Shown: piece after piece, positions 15,174-22,461 of the stretch | Position numbering within the stretch: the first letter of the stretch is position 1 | How the letters are laid out: each line of letters starts with the position of its first letter | From: JBCDGZ01 sp038750655 | GTDB lineage: Bacteria > Bacteroidota > Bacteroidia > Chitinophagales > Saprospiraceae | Direction of reading: 5' to 3' | Assembly: GCA_038750655.1 (NCBI GenBank) | Contig: JBCDGZ010000099.1 | Location: forward strand, 1 to 30,106 | Length of the DNA: 30,106 nt | The notes under the pieces: model-generated | What the model was told of the DNA's origin: nothing | Seen by the model: the letters and a program-made list of their open reading frames with translations, nothing else | Database searches by the model: none | Position numbers and translations under genes: made by a program

Positions 15174-15932
15174 TTAGTCGCTGCTTTGTAGCATAGCGAT
15201 TAAGTGCAGGATTTCCAGATAAATCCATACGAGGGTAAACAAGAGCCCCATCGCAGAATACCACTCCATGTATTTGGGAGCCTGGTACTGCTCTCCTTTT
15301 TCAAAATTATCGAAATCCAACAGCAGATTCATCGCGGCGATACCGATAATTACGAGGCTGATACCGATGCCAATCGGCCCTGCTTCGTGCAGGAAAGGCA
15401 TGTTGATGCCAAAGAAATACAGTACTAAATTGACCAGATAAAGGATCATCACCGCACCAACGGCCATTGAGACTCCAGCGCGGAACTTCTCCGTTACCTT
15501 TATAATTCCTGTCTTATAGATGAATAACATGGCCAGCAGAACGCCAATGGTGAGGGTGACAGCGTGAAAGATGATGCCTTCGAAGGCGGAGGCGTAAATG
15601 ATAGAAGCCGTTCCGACAATCAGGCCTTCCAGCGCCGCGTAGATGGGGGCAAGTGTTCCAGCGCGCTGTGGGTTTCTGGCGGCAATGAAATAGACAATAG
15701 CACCGCCAATCAGTCCAACCCAAAAGAAAAGCATATTGGCAAAAAGTGCGCTAAAAGTGGCCGTTACCAACATTATTCCCGTCAAAATCAGGGTCTTATT
15801 TACAGCTCCGTTGATGGTCATCGCCTGGTCGGAGCCAACCAATTCGTGATCTAGTACTTCGGTAGAATTCTTGTAAACTTCGTCCTTCAGCATAGGATTA
15901 GAGGACTCCGTAAATCTCTTGAAAAAACTCAT
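15174..15932 (-). CDS. Bax inhibitor-1/YccA family membrane protein
   Basis: A 252-residue protein with a polar N terminus (~45 residues) and seven membrane spans, matching the Bax inhibitor-1/YccA layout. Typical elements are TINGAVNKTLILTGIMLVTATFSA for the first span, RNPQRAGTLAPIYAALEGLIVG before the third, and the C-terminal LLDFDNFEKG ... PKYMEWYSAMGLLFTLVWIYLEIL. Family members act in calcium leak or quality control of membrane proteins; the role here is not known. The gene has its own terminator and ~220 bases of spacer upstream, so it is probably a separate unit with no functional link to the paa genes on either side. Confidence 0.93.
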   Translation of the reverse strand: MSFFKRFTESSNPMLKDEVYKNSTEVLDHELVGSDQAMTINGAVNKTLILTGIMLVTATFSALFANMLFFWVGLIGGAIVYFIAARNPQRAGTLAPIYAALEGLIVGTASIIYASAFEGIIFHAVTLTIGVLLAMLFIYKTGIIKVTEKFRAGVSMAVGAVMILYLVNLVLYFFGINMPFLHEAGPIGIGISLVIIGIAAMNLLLDFDNFEKGEQYQAPKYMEWYSAMGLLFTLVWIYLEILHLIAMLQSSD

Positions 15933-16151
15933 CTTTTATTTGTTTTAGTTTAAATTCTAATTCTAGTTTGCGTTGAACGTAAAATCCAACTACATAAAAC
16001 TAACGCTTTTCCTCGAATTCTAGTTCTTTCTCCACAAAAATTGCTCCCCTTTACTACAAACAGGCAAAACGTAAATCGTGCGTATTGCTGGTTCTGTGCA
16101 TGCTGACAAAAGAAAACGAGCTTATTCCCCAGCATTGAGGATTGGGCTGGA

Positions 16152-16424
16152 TTATCCCCCCGAAAGCGCCTGCATGATATAAACCTCGCTGTTGGCGGCC
16201 AATGAATCAGAAAGCTGCTCGCGGTCGTTGATCATTTTTCCGTCCACAAAAATATTGACATGCTTGCGGACCTGCCCCTGATCGTCCAAAATATAGCTGC
16301 GGATACCCGGATAACGGTCTTCAATCCCCTGAATGACCTCCGATACCATGTTGACCTCCAACTCCAAAGTTTGGAGGTCGGGGTAGAAGCGTTTAAGGGC
16401 CTGCGTAAACTTGATTCTGACCAT
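16152..16424 (-). CDS. MoaD/ThiS-family ubiquitin-like protein
   Basis: A 90-residue beta-grasp protein ending in the exposed Gly-Gly (IMQALSGG) that family members use for adenylation and thiocarboxylate formation or protein conjugation. The fold pattern is clear: MVRIKFTQALKRF, a central helix in VSEVIQGIEDRYPGIRSYI, then HVNIFVDGKMI and SEVYIMQALSGG. It starts 3 bases after paaI and so belongs to the paa operon. No E1-like MoeB/ThiF, JAB peptidase, or other molybdopterin or thiamin gene is in the window. A sulfur-carrier or protein-tag role is inferred from the family only. Confidence 0.88.
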   Translation of the reverse strand: MVRIKFTQALKRFYPDLQTLELEVNMVSEVIQGIEDRYPGIRSYILDDQGQVRKHVNIFVDGKMINDREQLSDSLAANSEVYIMQALSGG

Positions 16425-16427
16425 AGA

Positions 16428-16847
16428 TTATTGGATTTCCCATTCCTGAGAGGTTCGATAGACCGTGCCTTTAAATAGGGCGACAAGCTCTTGCTCCTGG
16501 TTTTTTATTTTGACGCTGTAATTGGCTATTTTATTTCCTAAATGTTCCTCTTTGGCTTCCGCCCAAAGCACGGTCCCTACGGGTACCGGGCGAGTATGTG
16601 CAATGGAGGTTTCTACCGAGACCGTTTTTCTCCCGTGACTATTGCAAGCAAAGGCCAGCGCGCTATCGGCCAGGGCGTAGGTAATGCCCCCGTGGGCAAT
16701 TTTAAACCCGTTAGTCATTTCCTCTCTTACGGTCATTTTTAGCAAAGCCCGCCCCTTCTCCAATTCCACTACTTCGATGCCCAGCCACTGGCTAAACGCA
16801 TCATTTTCGTACATCTGCTGCTTGACAATCTGGTGAGCCTTATCCAT
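16428..16847 (-). CDS. paaI: hydroxyphenylacetyl-CoA thioesterase PaaI
   Basis: A hot-dog-fold thioesterase of 139 residues that frees CoA from hydroxylated phenylacetyl-CoA and other stalled intermediates of phenylacetate breakdown. The PaaI signature is complete: NGFKIAHGGITYALADSALAFACNSHG, with the catalytic Asp in ALADS, then TVSVETSIAHTRPVPVGTVLWAEA. Length matches E. coli PaaI (140). It starts 11 bases after paaH and ends 3 bases before the MoaD-like gene, so all three are probably one transcript. Confidence 0.95.
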   Translation of the reverse strand: MDKAHQIVKQQMYENDAFSQWLGIEVVELEKGRALLKMTVREEMTNGFKIAHGGITYALADSALAFACNSHGRKTVSVETSIAHTRPVPVGTVLWAEAKEEHLGNKIANYSVKIKNQEQELVALFKGTVYRTSQEWEIQ

Positions 16848-16858
16848 TTGTTTTCCTG

Positions 16859-18028
16859 TTAAGAAGGGTTATCGGCATAAAAAGTTTCGCCCTTGCGAAG
16901 CATTCGACGCAACAGGGGGCTACAGCGATAGCGATCTTCGAGGTATTCCTGGTGTAAATCGTCCATCATCTGCACACAGTCAGCCATCCCTTTTTCGTCG
17001 GCCCAGCGGAGTAACCCCTTGGGGTAATTGGTGCCTTTGGTCATGGCCAGGTCAATGTCTTCTTTGCTGGCAACACCCAGGTAGAGGGCATCGGCCGCTT
17101 CATTGATCAACATCGCCAAGATGCGCCAGAGGATGTGCTGGCCCAGCGTTTCGTCCTTATTGGCTTCGGGATTACTGGCCTCGGGGGCATAATTGTAGTA
17201 GCCTCGCCCAGCCTTACGCCCTAGATAGCCTGCTTCGGAGAGGCGCTTTTGGGTAAAGGCGGGTTTATAGCGAGGATCGTAATAAAAGGCTTTGAAAACG
17301 GTTTCGGTGACCGTATAATTGATGTCATTGCCGATGTAATCCATCAGCGTAAAAGGCCCCATGCGGAAGCCCCCCAGCTCGGTCATGGCCCAGTCGATGG
17401 TAGGCACATCGGCGATACCTTCTTCGAGAATGCGCAGGGCCTCTCCGTAGAAGGGGCGAGCCACGCGGTTGACGATAAAACCGGGAGTATCCTTGGCCAG
17501 CACTGTAAGTTTGCCCCAGTTGTCGATTAAGCGGCGCGCGCGCTCCACGACCCCCGCCTCCGTTTGTACGGCCGGAATGACTTCAACGAGCTTCATCAGC
17601 GGCGCAGGATTGAAGAAATGAATCCCCAGCACCCGCTCCGGATGCTCGCAAGCCGCCGCAATGGCCGCCACCGACAGCGAAGAGGTATTCGTAGCCAGCA
17701 TACAATCTTTACTCACCAAGGTCTCCAACTGCTGAAAAACCTGCTTCTTGATCTCCAAGTTCTCAATAATGGCCTCGATGATCAAGCCGCTTTCGCTGTG
17801 GGCCGAGAGGGTGTCCGTAAAGTGAATACGCCCCATGATGCCTTTCACCTGCTCATCCGTCATCCGTCCCTTCTCCACCTGGCGATTCAGAATTTTCTGT
17901 AAACTGGCCTGTGCGCTGTCCAGGGCCTTTGTATTGGTATCCGACAGGGTTACTTCATGACCAGCCGTCGCAGCGACTTGGGCGATCCCCCGCCCCATTG
18001 ATCCGGCTCCGATAATGCCTATTTTCAT
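16859..18028 (-). CDS. paaH: 3-hydroxyacyl-CoA dehydrogenase PaaH
   Basis: An NAD-dependent enzyme that oxidises 3-hydroxyadipyl-CoA to 3-oxoadipyl-CoA late in the pathway. The NAD fold opens with IGIIGAGSMGRGIAQ, and the catalytic histidine is in GIHFFNPAPLMKLVEVI. A 3HCDH C-terminal domain (DTPGFIVNRVARPFYGEALRIL) and a second, shorter one (LGQHILWRILAMLINEAADAL to the end) follow. At 389 residues it is shorter than the 475-residue E. coli protein. The frame reaches a GTG at 18046, but the ATG at 18028 puts the glycine motif right at the N terminus as expected. A 185-base spacer with a long inverted repeat separates it from paaG. Confidence 0.93.
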   Translation of the reverse strand: MKIGIIGAGSMGRGIAQVAATAGHEVTLSDTNTKALDSAQASLQKILNRQVEKGRMTDEQVKGIMGRIHFTDTLSAHSESGLIIEAIIENLEIKKQVFQQLETLVSKDCMLATNTSSLSVAAIAAACEHPERVLGIHFFNPAPLMKLVEVIPAVQTEAGVVERARRLIDNWGKLTVLAKDTPGFIVNRVARPFYGEALRILEEGIADVPTIDWAMTELGGFRMGPFTLMDYIGNDINYTVTETVFKAFYYDPRYKPAFTQKRLSEAGYLGRKAGRGYYNYAPEASNPEANKDETLGQHILWRILAMLINEAADALYLGVASKEDIDLAMTKGTNYPKGLLRWADEKGMADCVQMMDDLHQEYLEDRYRCSPLLRRMLRKGETFYADNPS

Positions 18029-18059
18029 ATTGTTTTTTTTGAGCACCGAGGGTGCGGTT

Positions 18060-18213
18060 GGCGCCTTTGGCGCTAGGGTGGACGGTGGACGGTCGACGGC
18101 GGTTCGTAGTGGTTCGTAGTGGTTCGTAGCTTTGTACTTTTTTTCTCTTTCTTTCCCCTTCTCCTGCGTTCGGCCGTCTACCGTCCACCGTCTACCAAAA
18201 CGCCAAAGGCGTT
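18060..18213. repeat. large inverted repeat with heptamer arms in the paaG-paaH spacer
   Basis: The arms at 18077-18100 and 18173-18196 are inverted copies matching in 22 of 24 bases, each made of three tandem heptamers of the form CCGTCNA. Outside them, GCGCCTTTGGCGC and AACGCCAAAGGCGTT extend the inverted match to about 40 bp with a few differences. The 72-base centre begins with three perfect tandem copies of GGTTCGTAG(T/C) (18101-18130) and continues as a pyrimidine-rich stretch. As RNA in the paa operon it would fold into one long hairpin. Confidence 0.85.
18101..18130 (+). repeat. three tandem 10-bp repeats
   Basis: GGTTCGTAGT, GGTTCGTAGT and GGTTCGTAGC follow one another without spacer inside the centre of the inverted repeat. 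Three copies of ten bases are well above chance for a spacer of this size. Confidence 0.9.
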
Positions 18214-18990
18214 CTACCGCCCCTGAAAAGTCGGTTTGCGTTTTTCTAAGAAAGCCTGGACGCCTTCGCGGTAGTCCTCCGTTTGGGCGGCTATTGTTTG
18301 TAATTGTTCTTCGATGTCGAGTTGGGTTTTGAGGTCATTGTCCAGGCCGAGGTTGAGGGCGCGTTTGGTGAGGCCGAGACCTCGGGTGGGCATGGTGGCC
18401 AGCTTGCGGGCGATGCCCAGCGCGGTAGTTTCAAACTCCTTGTCGGCGACGACTTTGTAGATCATGCCGATGCGCTCGGCTTCGGTGGCGCTGACCTTAT
18501 CGCCTAGCATCGCCAAGGCCATAGCCTTTGGGCGGCCGATGAGGCGCTGTAGGAAGTAGGTGCCGCCGCTGTCTGGGATGAGGCCGATTTTGCTGAAAGC
18601 CTGGATGAAGGAGGCCGATTCGGTGGCGATGGTGACGTCGCAGGCCAGAGCGATGTTGGCCCCAGCGCCGGCGGCGACGCCATTGATAGCGGCGATAACG
18701 GGCTTTTCCAGCTCGCAGATGCGGCGGACGATGGGGTTGTAATGCTCTTGGACGATGGTGGTGATGCCCGGTCCTTCGGGGTCGATAGCTTCTTGCAGGT
18801 CTTGCCCGGCGCAGAAGGCTTTGCCCGCGCCCGTGAGGTATACAGCCCGGATGTCCTCATTGTCCGCACATTCTTGCAGCCGATCGAGGAAGGCCAGGGC
18901 CATTTCGCGGTTGAAGCTGTTGTAGACTTTGGGTCGGTTGAGGGTAATGCGAGCGAGGCCTGCTTCGAGGCGATATAGTATGCTTTCCAT
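18214..18990 (-). CDS. paaG: 1,2-epoxyphenylacetyl-CoA isomerase PaaG
   Basis: A crotonase-family isomerase of 258 residues that turns ring-1,2-epoxyphenylacetyl-CoA into oxepin-CoA. It lacks both hydratase glutamates (N112 and K134 at those positions) but has the catalytic aspartate of PaaG (D140 in GLIPDSGG; D136 in E. coli). Also visible are the oxyanion-hole segments CAGQDLQEA and NGVAAGAGANIALACD, and the C-terminal YREGVQAFLEKRKPTFQGR typical of the group. It follows paaD after 60 bases, placing the isomerase directly behind the epoxidase genes. Confidence 0.93.
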   Translation of the reverse strand: MESILYRLEAGLARITLNRPKVYNSFNREMALAFLDRLQECADNEDIRAVYLTGAGKAFCAGQDLQEAIDPEGPGITTIVQEHYNPIVRRICELEKPVIAAINGVAAGAGANIALACDVTIATESASFIQAFSKIGLIPDSGGTYFLQRLIGRPKAMALAMLGDKVSATEAERIGMIYKVVADKEFETTALGIARKLATMPTRGLGLTKRALNLGLDNDLKTQLDIEEQLQTIAAQTEDYREGVQAFLEKRKPTFQGR

Positions 18991-19050
18991 GATTTGGTAT
19001 TAAGGCTTTTGTGGCCCCAAATTTAGGGAATCTTGTAGGGAATCCCTTGT

Positions 19051-19545
19051 TTAATGGCACTTAAAGTAATCGAAAGGTTCCAGGCAGTCGTTGCACTGGT
19101 GGAGGGCCTTGCAGGCAGTGGAGCCGAACTGGCTGATCATCCGGGTGTTGGTAGAGTCGCAGCGTGGGCACTGCACCTCGCGGGTTTCGCCCAGGAGCGA
19201 ATTTTTATCGCTGCTGCCTACAGGCGGAGCGATGCCGTAGGCTTTGAGCTTGCGGCGGCCGGCCTCGCTGAGCCAATCGGTGGTCCAAGCAGGGCTAAGG
19301 ACAGATTTGATGGCCACTTTAGAGTAGCCCGCCTCTTGCATGGCCGCCTTGATGTTGATGGCAATAACATCCATCGCCGGGCAGCCGGTGTAGGTAGGGG
19401 TGATGGTAATGATGATTTCTTCCCCTTCTTGCTCAACCTTACGAACAATGCCGAGATCTAGGATGGAAAGCACTGGAACTTCTGGATCAGTGACTGTTTC
19501 CAAAATATCCCAGATTTCAGTATTTGCATTGATAATCGTTGTCAT
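19051..19545 (-). CDS. paaD: phenylacetyl-CoA epoxidase subunit PaaD
   Basis: A 164-residue protein needed for the epoxidase, thought to help assemble its metal centre. The N-terminal ~100 residues form a MIP18/DUF59 domain (DPEVPVLSILDLGIVRKV, TPTYTGCPAMDVI), and the C terminus is a zinc ribbon (CPRCDSTNTRMIS ... STACKALHQCNDC), the arrangement typical of PaaD. It starts 16 bases after paaC. Length agrees with E. coli PaaD (~165). Confidence 0.96.
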   Translation of the reverse strand: MTTIINANTEIWDILETVTDPEVPVLSILDLGIVRKVEQEGEEIIITITPTYTGCPAMDVIAINIKAAMQEAGYSKVAIKSVLSPAWTTDWLSEAGRRKLKAYGIAPPVGSSDKNSLLGETREVQCPRCDSTNTRMISQFGSTACKALHQCNDCLEPFDYFKCH

Positions 19546-19561
19546 GGCGCAAGGTGTTTAT

Positions 19562-20323
19562 TTACCATTCTTGACCGGGATAGGCCCGCTGAAGAAACTG
19601 AAGATCAGACAAAATGTACCCCAGGTGCTCACTATGTACCCCTTTTCTACCTCCACTTTGCATCCAGCTATTAAAATCAGGCAAGGGAAGTGTAGCGCGC
19701 TCTAGTACCTCTTTCACCTTTTGTCGCCATTGCTCCCCAACTTTATTGAGGTCAACACCGATGCCTTCGGCTAGGAGCTGATTATCTAGCTCATCAGGCT
19801 TCAGCAGCTCGCCAGTGTAAATCCAAAGTTCATCCAGTGCATCTTGCATTTTCTGATGACTGACTTCAGTGCCGTCTCCCAGACGAACGACCCATTCAGC
19901 ACTCCACCGAAGGTGATAGGTGATTTCTTTGATGGATTTTTCCGCAATCGCCGACAGCGTTTCATCTTTACTTTTCTGCAATTCCTGATAAAAAAAGTAA
20001 TTGAAGGTATCAAAGAAAAACTGCCGCATAATGGTCGTTCCGAAATGACCGTTGGGCTGCTCAACCAGTAGAACATTATAGTACTCGCGAACATCGCGCA
20101 AGTAGGCCAAATCGTCCTCACTTCGGCTTTTCCCCTCCACTTCACCGGCGTATTGGTACAAACTACGTGCTCGTCCAATCTGGTCCAAAGCCATGTTGGT
20201 CAGTGCCATATCTTGCTCTAAAATAGGTCCATGACCGCACCATTGAGAGAGTCGCTGACCGTTGATCAGCGCGTCATCCGCCAAGCGGAGTAAATATTGA
20301 AAAAGAGCTTCTTTTCTAGTCAT
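19562..20323 (-). CDS. paaC: phenylacetyl-CoA epoxidase structural subunit PaaC
   Basis: A 253-residue ferritin-like protein that pairs with PaaA in the epoxidase core but has no working di-iron site. Recognisable segments are YLLRLADDALINGQRLSQWCGHGPILEQDMALTN near the start, LPHNG-type FGTTIMRQFFFDTF, KEITYHLRWSAEWVVRLGDGTE, and the C-terminal GGRKGVHSEHLGYILSDLQFLQRAYPG. The last of these is a strong PaaC marker. It starts 15 bases after paaB. Confidence 0.96.
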   Translation of the reverse strand: MTRKEALFQYLLRLADDALINGQRLSQWCGHGPILEQDMALTNMALDQIGRARSLYQYAGEVEGKSRSEDDLAYLRDVREYYNVLLVEQPNGHFGTTIMRQFFFDTFNYFFYQELQKSKDETLSAIAEKSIKEITYHLRWSAEWVVRLGDGTEVSHQKMQDALDELWIYTGELLKPDELDNQLLAEGIGVDLNKVGEQWRQKVKEVLERATLPLPDFNSWMQSGGRKGVHSEHLGYILSDLQFLQRAYPGQEW

Positions 20324-20338
20324 AAGTCGTGAGATTGA

Positions 20339-20626
20339 TCACATATGTTTCAGCTCATCTGGCAAATCATAAAAAGTTGGGTGGCGGTAAACCTTATCAT
20401 TAGCGGGTTCATAAAAGGCTTCACTGTCGTTAGGGCTTGAGGCAGTGATGAATTTGGATTCCACCACCCAAATGCTGACGCCTTCTTGGCGACGCGTATA
20501 CACATCGCGGGCATTCTCTATCGCCATCTGAGCATCAGCGGCGTGGAGGCTACCCACGTGTTTATGATGTAATCCTTGTTTGCTTCGTATAAAAACCTCC
20601 CAAAGAGGCCAATTTTTATTGGTCAT
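20339..20626 (-). CDS. paaB: phenylacetyl-CoA epoxidase subunit PaaB
   Basis: A 95-residue subunit that bridges the PaaA-PaaC heterodimers and is needed for activity. It carries the family pattern WPLWEVFIRSKQGLHHKHVGSLHAADAQMAIENARDVYTRR, then VWVV-like SIWVVESKFI and FYEPANDKVYRHPTFY. Length matches E. coli PaaB. The gene begins 2 bases after the paaA stop, so the two are almost certainly translated together. Confidence 0.97.
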   Translation of the reverse strand: MTNKNWPLWEVFIRSKQGLHHKHVGSLHAADAQMAIENARDVYTRRQEGVSIWVVESKFITASSPNDSEAFYEPANDKVYRHPTFYDLPDELKHM

Positions 20627-20628
20627 GG

Positions 20629-21576
20629 CTAGGCAACTTTAGTCATTTGATCTTCTCGGCGGCGGGCCTGCTTCTCAGCGTAGGCCATCGCGGCATCGCG
20701 TACCCATTCGCCTTCCTCGTGAGCCTTCTTACGGGCAGCGATACGTTGGCGGTTGCAGGGGCCATTTCCTTTCACCACATTCCAGAACTCTTCCCAGTCG
20801 ATTTCTCCAAAATCGTAGTGGCCACGCTCTTCGTTCCACTTCAAGTCTGGATCAGGGATGGTCAGGTCCAATATCTTTGCTTGCTCAGCAAAAACATCGA
20901 CGAATTTCTGGCGCAGTTCGTCATTGGTGAAGCGTTTGATTTTCCACTGCATAGATCGTGCAGTATGTGGAGAATCCGCATCCGGTGGGCCAAACATCAT
21001 CATAGCGGGCCACCACCAGCGATCGAGGGAATCCTGAGCCATCTGCTTTTGTTCGGCCGATCCTTTAGAGAGGGTCAGCAGAATCTCAAAGCCTTGGCGT
21101 TGGTGGAAGCTCTCTTCCTTACAAATCCGCACCATTGCTCGGGCGTAAGGGCCGTAGGAACAGCGACAGAGTGGCACCTGGTTCATGATAGCCGCTCCAT
21201 CGACCAGCCAGCCAATAGCCCCCATGTCAGCCCAGGTCAATGTAGGGTAGTTGAAAATACTGGAATATTTGGCTTTTCCGCTGTGTAACTGCTCAATCAG
21301 CTCATCGCGTTCGATACCCAGGGTTTCGCAGGCGGCGTAGAGGTAGAGGCCATGCCCTGCCTCGTCTTGCACCTTAGCCAATAGAATCAGCTTGCGGCGC
21401 AGCGAAGGAGCACGAGTAATCCAGTTACCCTCGGGCAGCATCCCTACGATTTCGGAGTGAGCGTGTTGAGAAATTTGACGGATAAGGGTCTTTCGGTAGG
21501 CATCAGGCATCCAGTCTTTGGGTTCAATCTTGACTTCCGCGTCAATCGTTGCCTGAAATTTTTCTTCTAAGGTCAT
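20629..21576 (-). CDS. paaA: phenylacetyl-CoA epoxidase catalytic subunit PaaA
   Basis: The di-iron oxygenase subunit that epoxidises the aromatic ring of phenylacetyl-CoA with O2 and electrons from PaaE. The 315 residues hold the metal ligands expected for the family: E42 in HAHSEIVG, E72 and H75 in VQDEAGHGLYLYAACE, D126 in VDGAAIMNQ, and E155 and H158 in CKEESFHQRQG. No key residue is missing. It is the first gene of paaABCDGHI; directly upstream lie a -7 element (21618-21625) and a palindromic operator (21644-21659). Confidence 0.98.
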   Translation of the reverse strand: MTLEEKFQATIDAEVKIEPKDWMPDAYRKTLIRQISQHAHSEIVGMLPEGNWITRAPSLRRKLILLAKVQDEAGHGLYLYAACETLGIERDELIEQLHSGKAKYSSIFNYPTLTWADMGAIGWLVDGAAIMNQVPLCRCSYGPYARAMVRICKEESFHQRQGFEILLTLSKGSAEQKQMAQDSLDRWWWPAMMMFGPPDADSPHTARSMQWKIKRFTNDELRQKFVDVFAEQAKILDLTIPDPDLKWNEERGHYDFGEIDWEEFWNVVKGNGPCNRQRIAARKKAHEEGEWVRDAAMAYAEKQARRREDQMTKVA

Positions 21577-21617
21577 AAGCTGTTGCTTTACGGGTTATAA
21601 GGCATAAACTTCTTCTA

Positions 21618-21625
21618 CAAATATA
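21618..21625 (-). promoter_or_regulatory. paaA promoter (-7 element)
   Basis: The minus strand reads TATATTTG, an exact TAnnTTTG match, 42 bases upstream of the paaA ATG. The -33 region would lie near 21645-21650, inside the palindrome at 21644-21659, so a repressor bound there would block polymerase. Confidence 0.6.
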
Positions 21626-21643
21626 AGGTATTTTCTTTAAAAA

Positions 21644-21659
21644 ACGAACAGTTGTTCGT
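21644..21659. promoter_or_regulatory. paaA operator, probable TetR/PaaR site
   Basis: ACGAACAGTTGTTCGT is an inverted repeat with 7-bp arms around GT. A related 16-mer lies upstream of paaE (29709-29724), agreeing in 12 of 16 positions, including the outer ACGAAC and TTCGT. A TetR regulator gene follows paaE. On the minus strand the palindrome runs straight into six T residues (21644-21639), so it could also act as a short terminator for the DUF4249 gene. Confidence 0.65.
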
Positions 21660-21669
21660 ATCCTTTTGT

Positions 21670-22461
21670 TCAATTGACTTCAATAATAATGCTGGTGGAG
21701 GTAGCGGCAGCGAAAAGCCCCAGGGCATCTTTGTCAAAATTTCCTTGTGGATTGACGGGCGGTGCGGTGGTCAGCCCCCCGACCGCCCCGTCGTTCCGGG
21801 CCTCTTCGATGGCTTCGAAATAGCGAAAAACATTGAGTTCGAGCTGCAAAAGCTCTACCGTCAGCACCGTCCCGATGGGCAGCGCCTGATCCAGCTGAAA
21901 GTCTTCGATGCGATACTGGCCATCCACTTCAGCATCATCGTACAAGCCTTCCTGGAAAAAGCCATTGTTGCCACGCACCCTTATAATTCCTCTATTCTCC
22001 TCCCCTGGCGGATCTTGTAGGAAAAGGGTCAGGACGGACACCTCCGTATTTTCCCCCGGAATTTCTTCATAGCGATGTTGGAGCGAATCGATACTCAGGA
22101 TACTGTCGGGCATAGTCGAAAAGGCAGTGTAAGTCGTTCCAGCGCGGGTCACTTGTAGCTTATAGCGTTTGCCGACTTCGGCGGCTTGGGGAGAGGCGTA
22201 GCGACCGTCCTCGACATTAACCAGTGGGATTTCTTCGCCATCCTCATTCTCTAGCAAAAGGAGGGCGTCATTGACGGTAGGAAACTCGTTGGATGCGGTT
22301 TTACTTACGGAGGAAGTCAACAGGATGGAGGCACCTTGGTTGGTGATTAGGGCTTCGATGACTAGCCGGGGATCGTCGTTGGGCAGATCGATATTTTCTA
22401 TGCAGCCGAAGGCTAGTAGGGCGATAATGGCCAGTAGTGGGGATATTTTTTGTAAACTCAT
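21670..22461 (-). CDS. DUF4249-type lipoprotein, partner of the TonB receptor
   Basis: A 263-residue lipoprotein (signal ending LLAFGC, cysteine 20). The layout fits DUF4249 proteins of Bacteroidota: PRLVIEALITNQGASILLTSSVS just after the lipidation site, beta-sandwich strands such as YKLQVTRAGTTYTAFSTMP, and a C-terminal region ending in a run of small residues. These are regularly encoded directly behind STN-type TonB receptors and are thought to serve as surface-exposed partners. The ATG at 22461 overlaps the receptor's TGA by one base (TGATG), indicating translational coupling. A ligand cannot be read from the sequence. Confidence 0.82.
   Translation of the reverse strand: MSLQKISPLLAIIALLAFGCIENIDLPNDDPRLVIEALITNQGASILLTSSVSKTASNEFPTVNDALLLLENEDGEEIPLVNVEDGRYASPQAAEVGKRYKLQVTRAGTTYTAFSTMPDSILSIDSLQHRYEEIPGENTEVSVLTLFLQDPPGEENRGIIRVRGNNGFFQEGLYDDAEVDGQYRIEDFQLDQALPIGTVLTVELLQLELNVFRYFEAIEEARNDGAVGGLTTAPPVNPQGNFDKDALGLFAAATSTSIIIEVN

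Noticed and set aside
18101..18130. Start of a CRISPR array
   Set aside because: The 10-bp units are contiguous without spacers and lie inside a larger inverted repeat.
18060..18213. Insertion sequence or MITE with target duplication
   Set aside because: No transposase and no flanking direct repeat could be seen; reported only as an inverted repeat.
20647..21288. Long open frame opposite paaA (213 codons)
   Set aside because: It is antisense to a clear paaA with all metal ligands; its translation is low-complexity and matches no fold. It reflects the codon bias of paaA.
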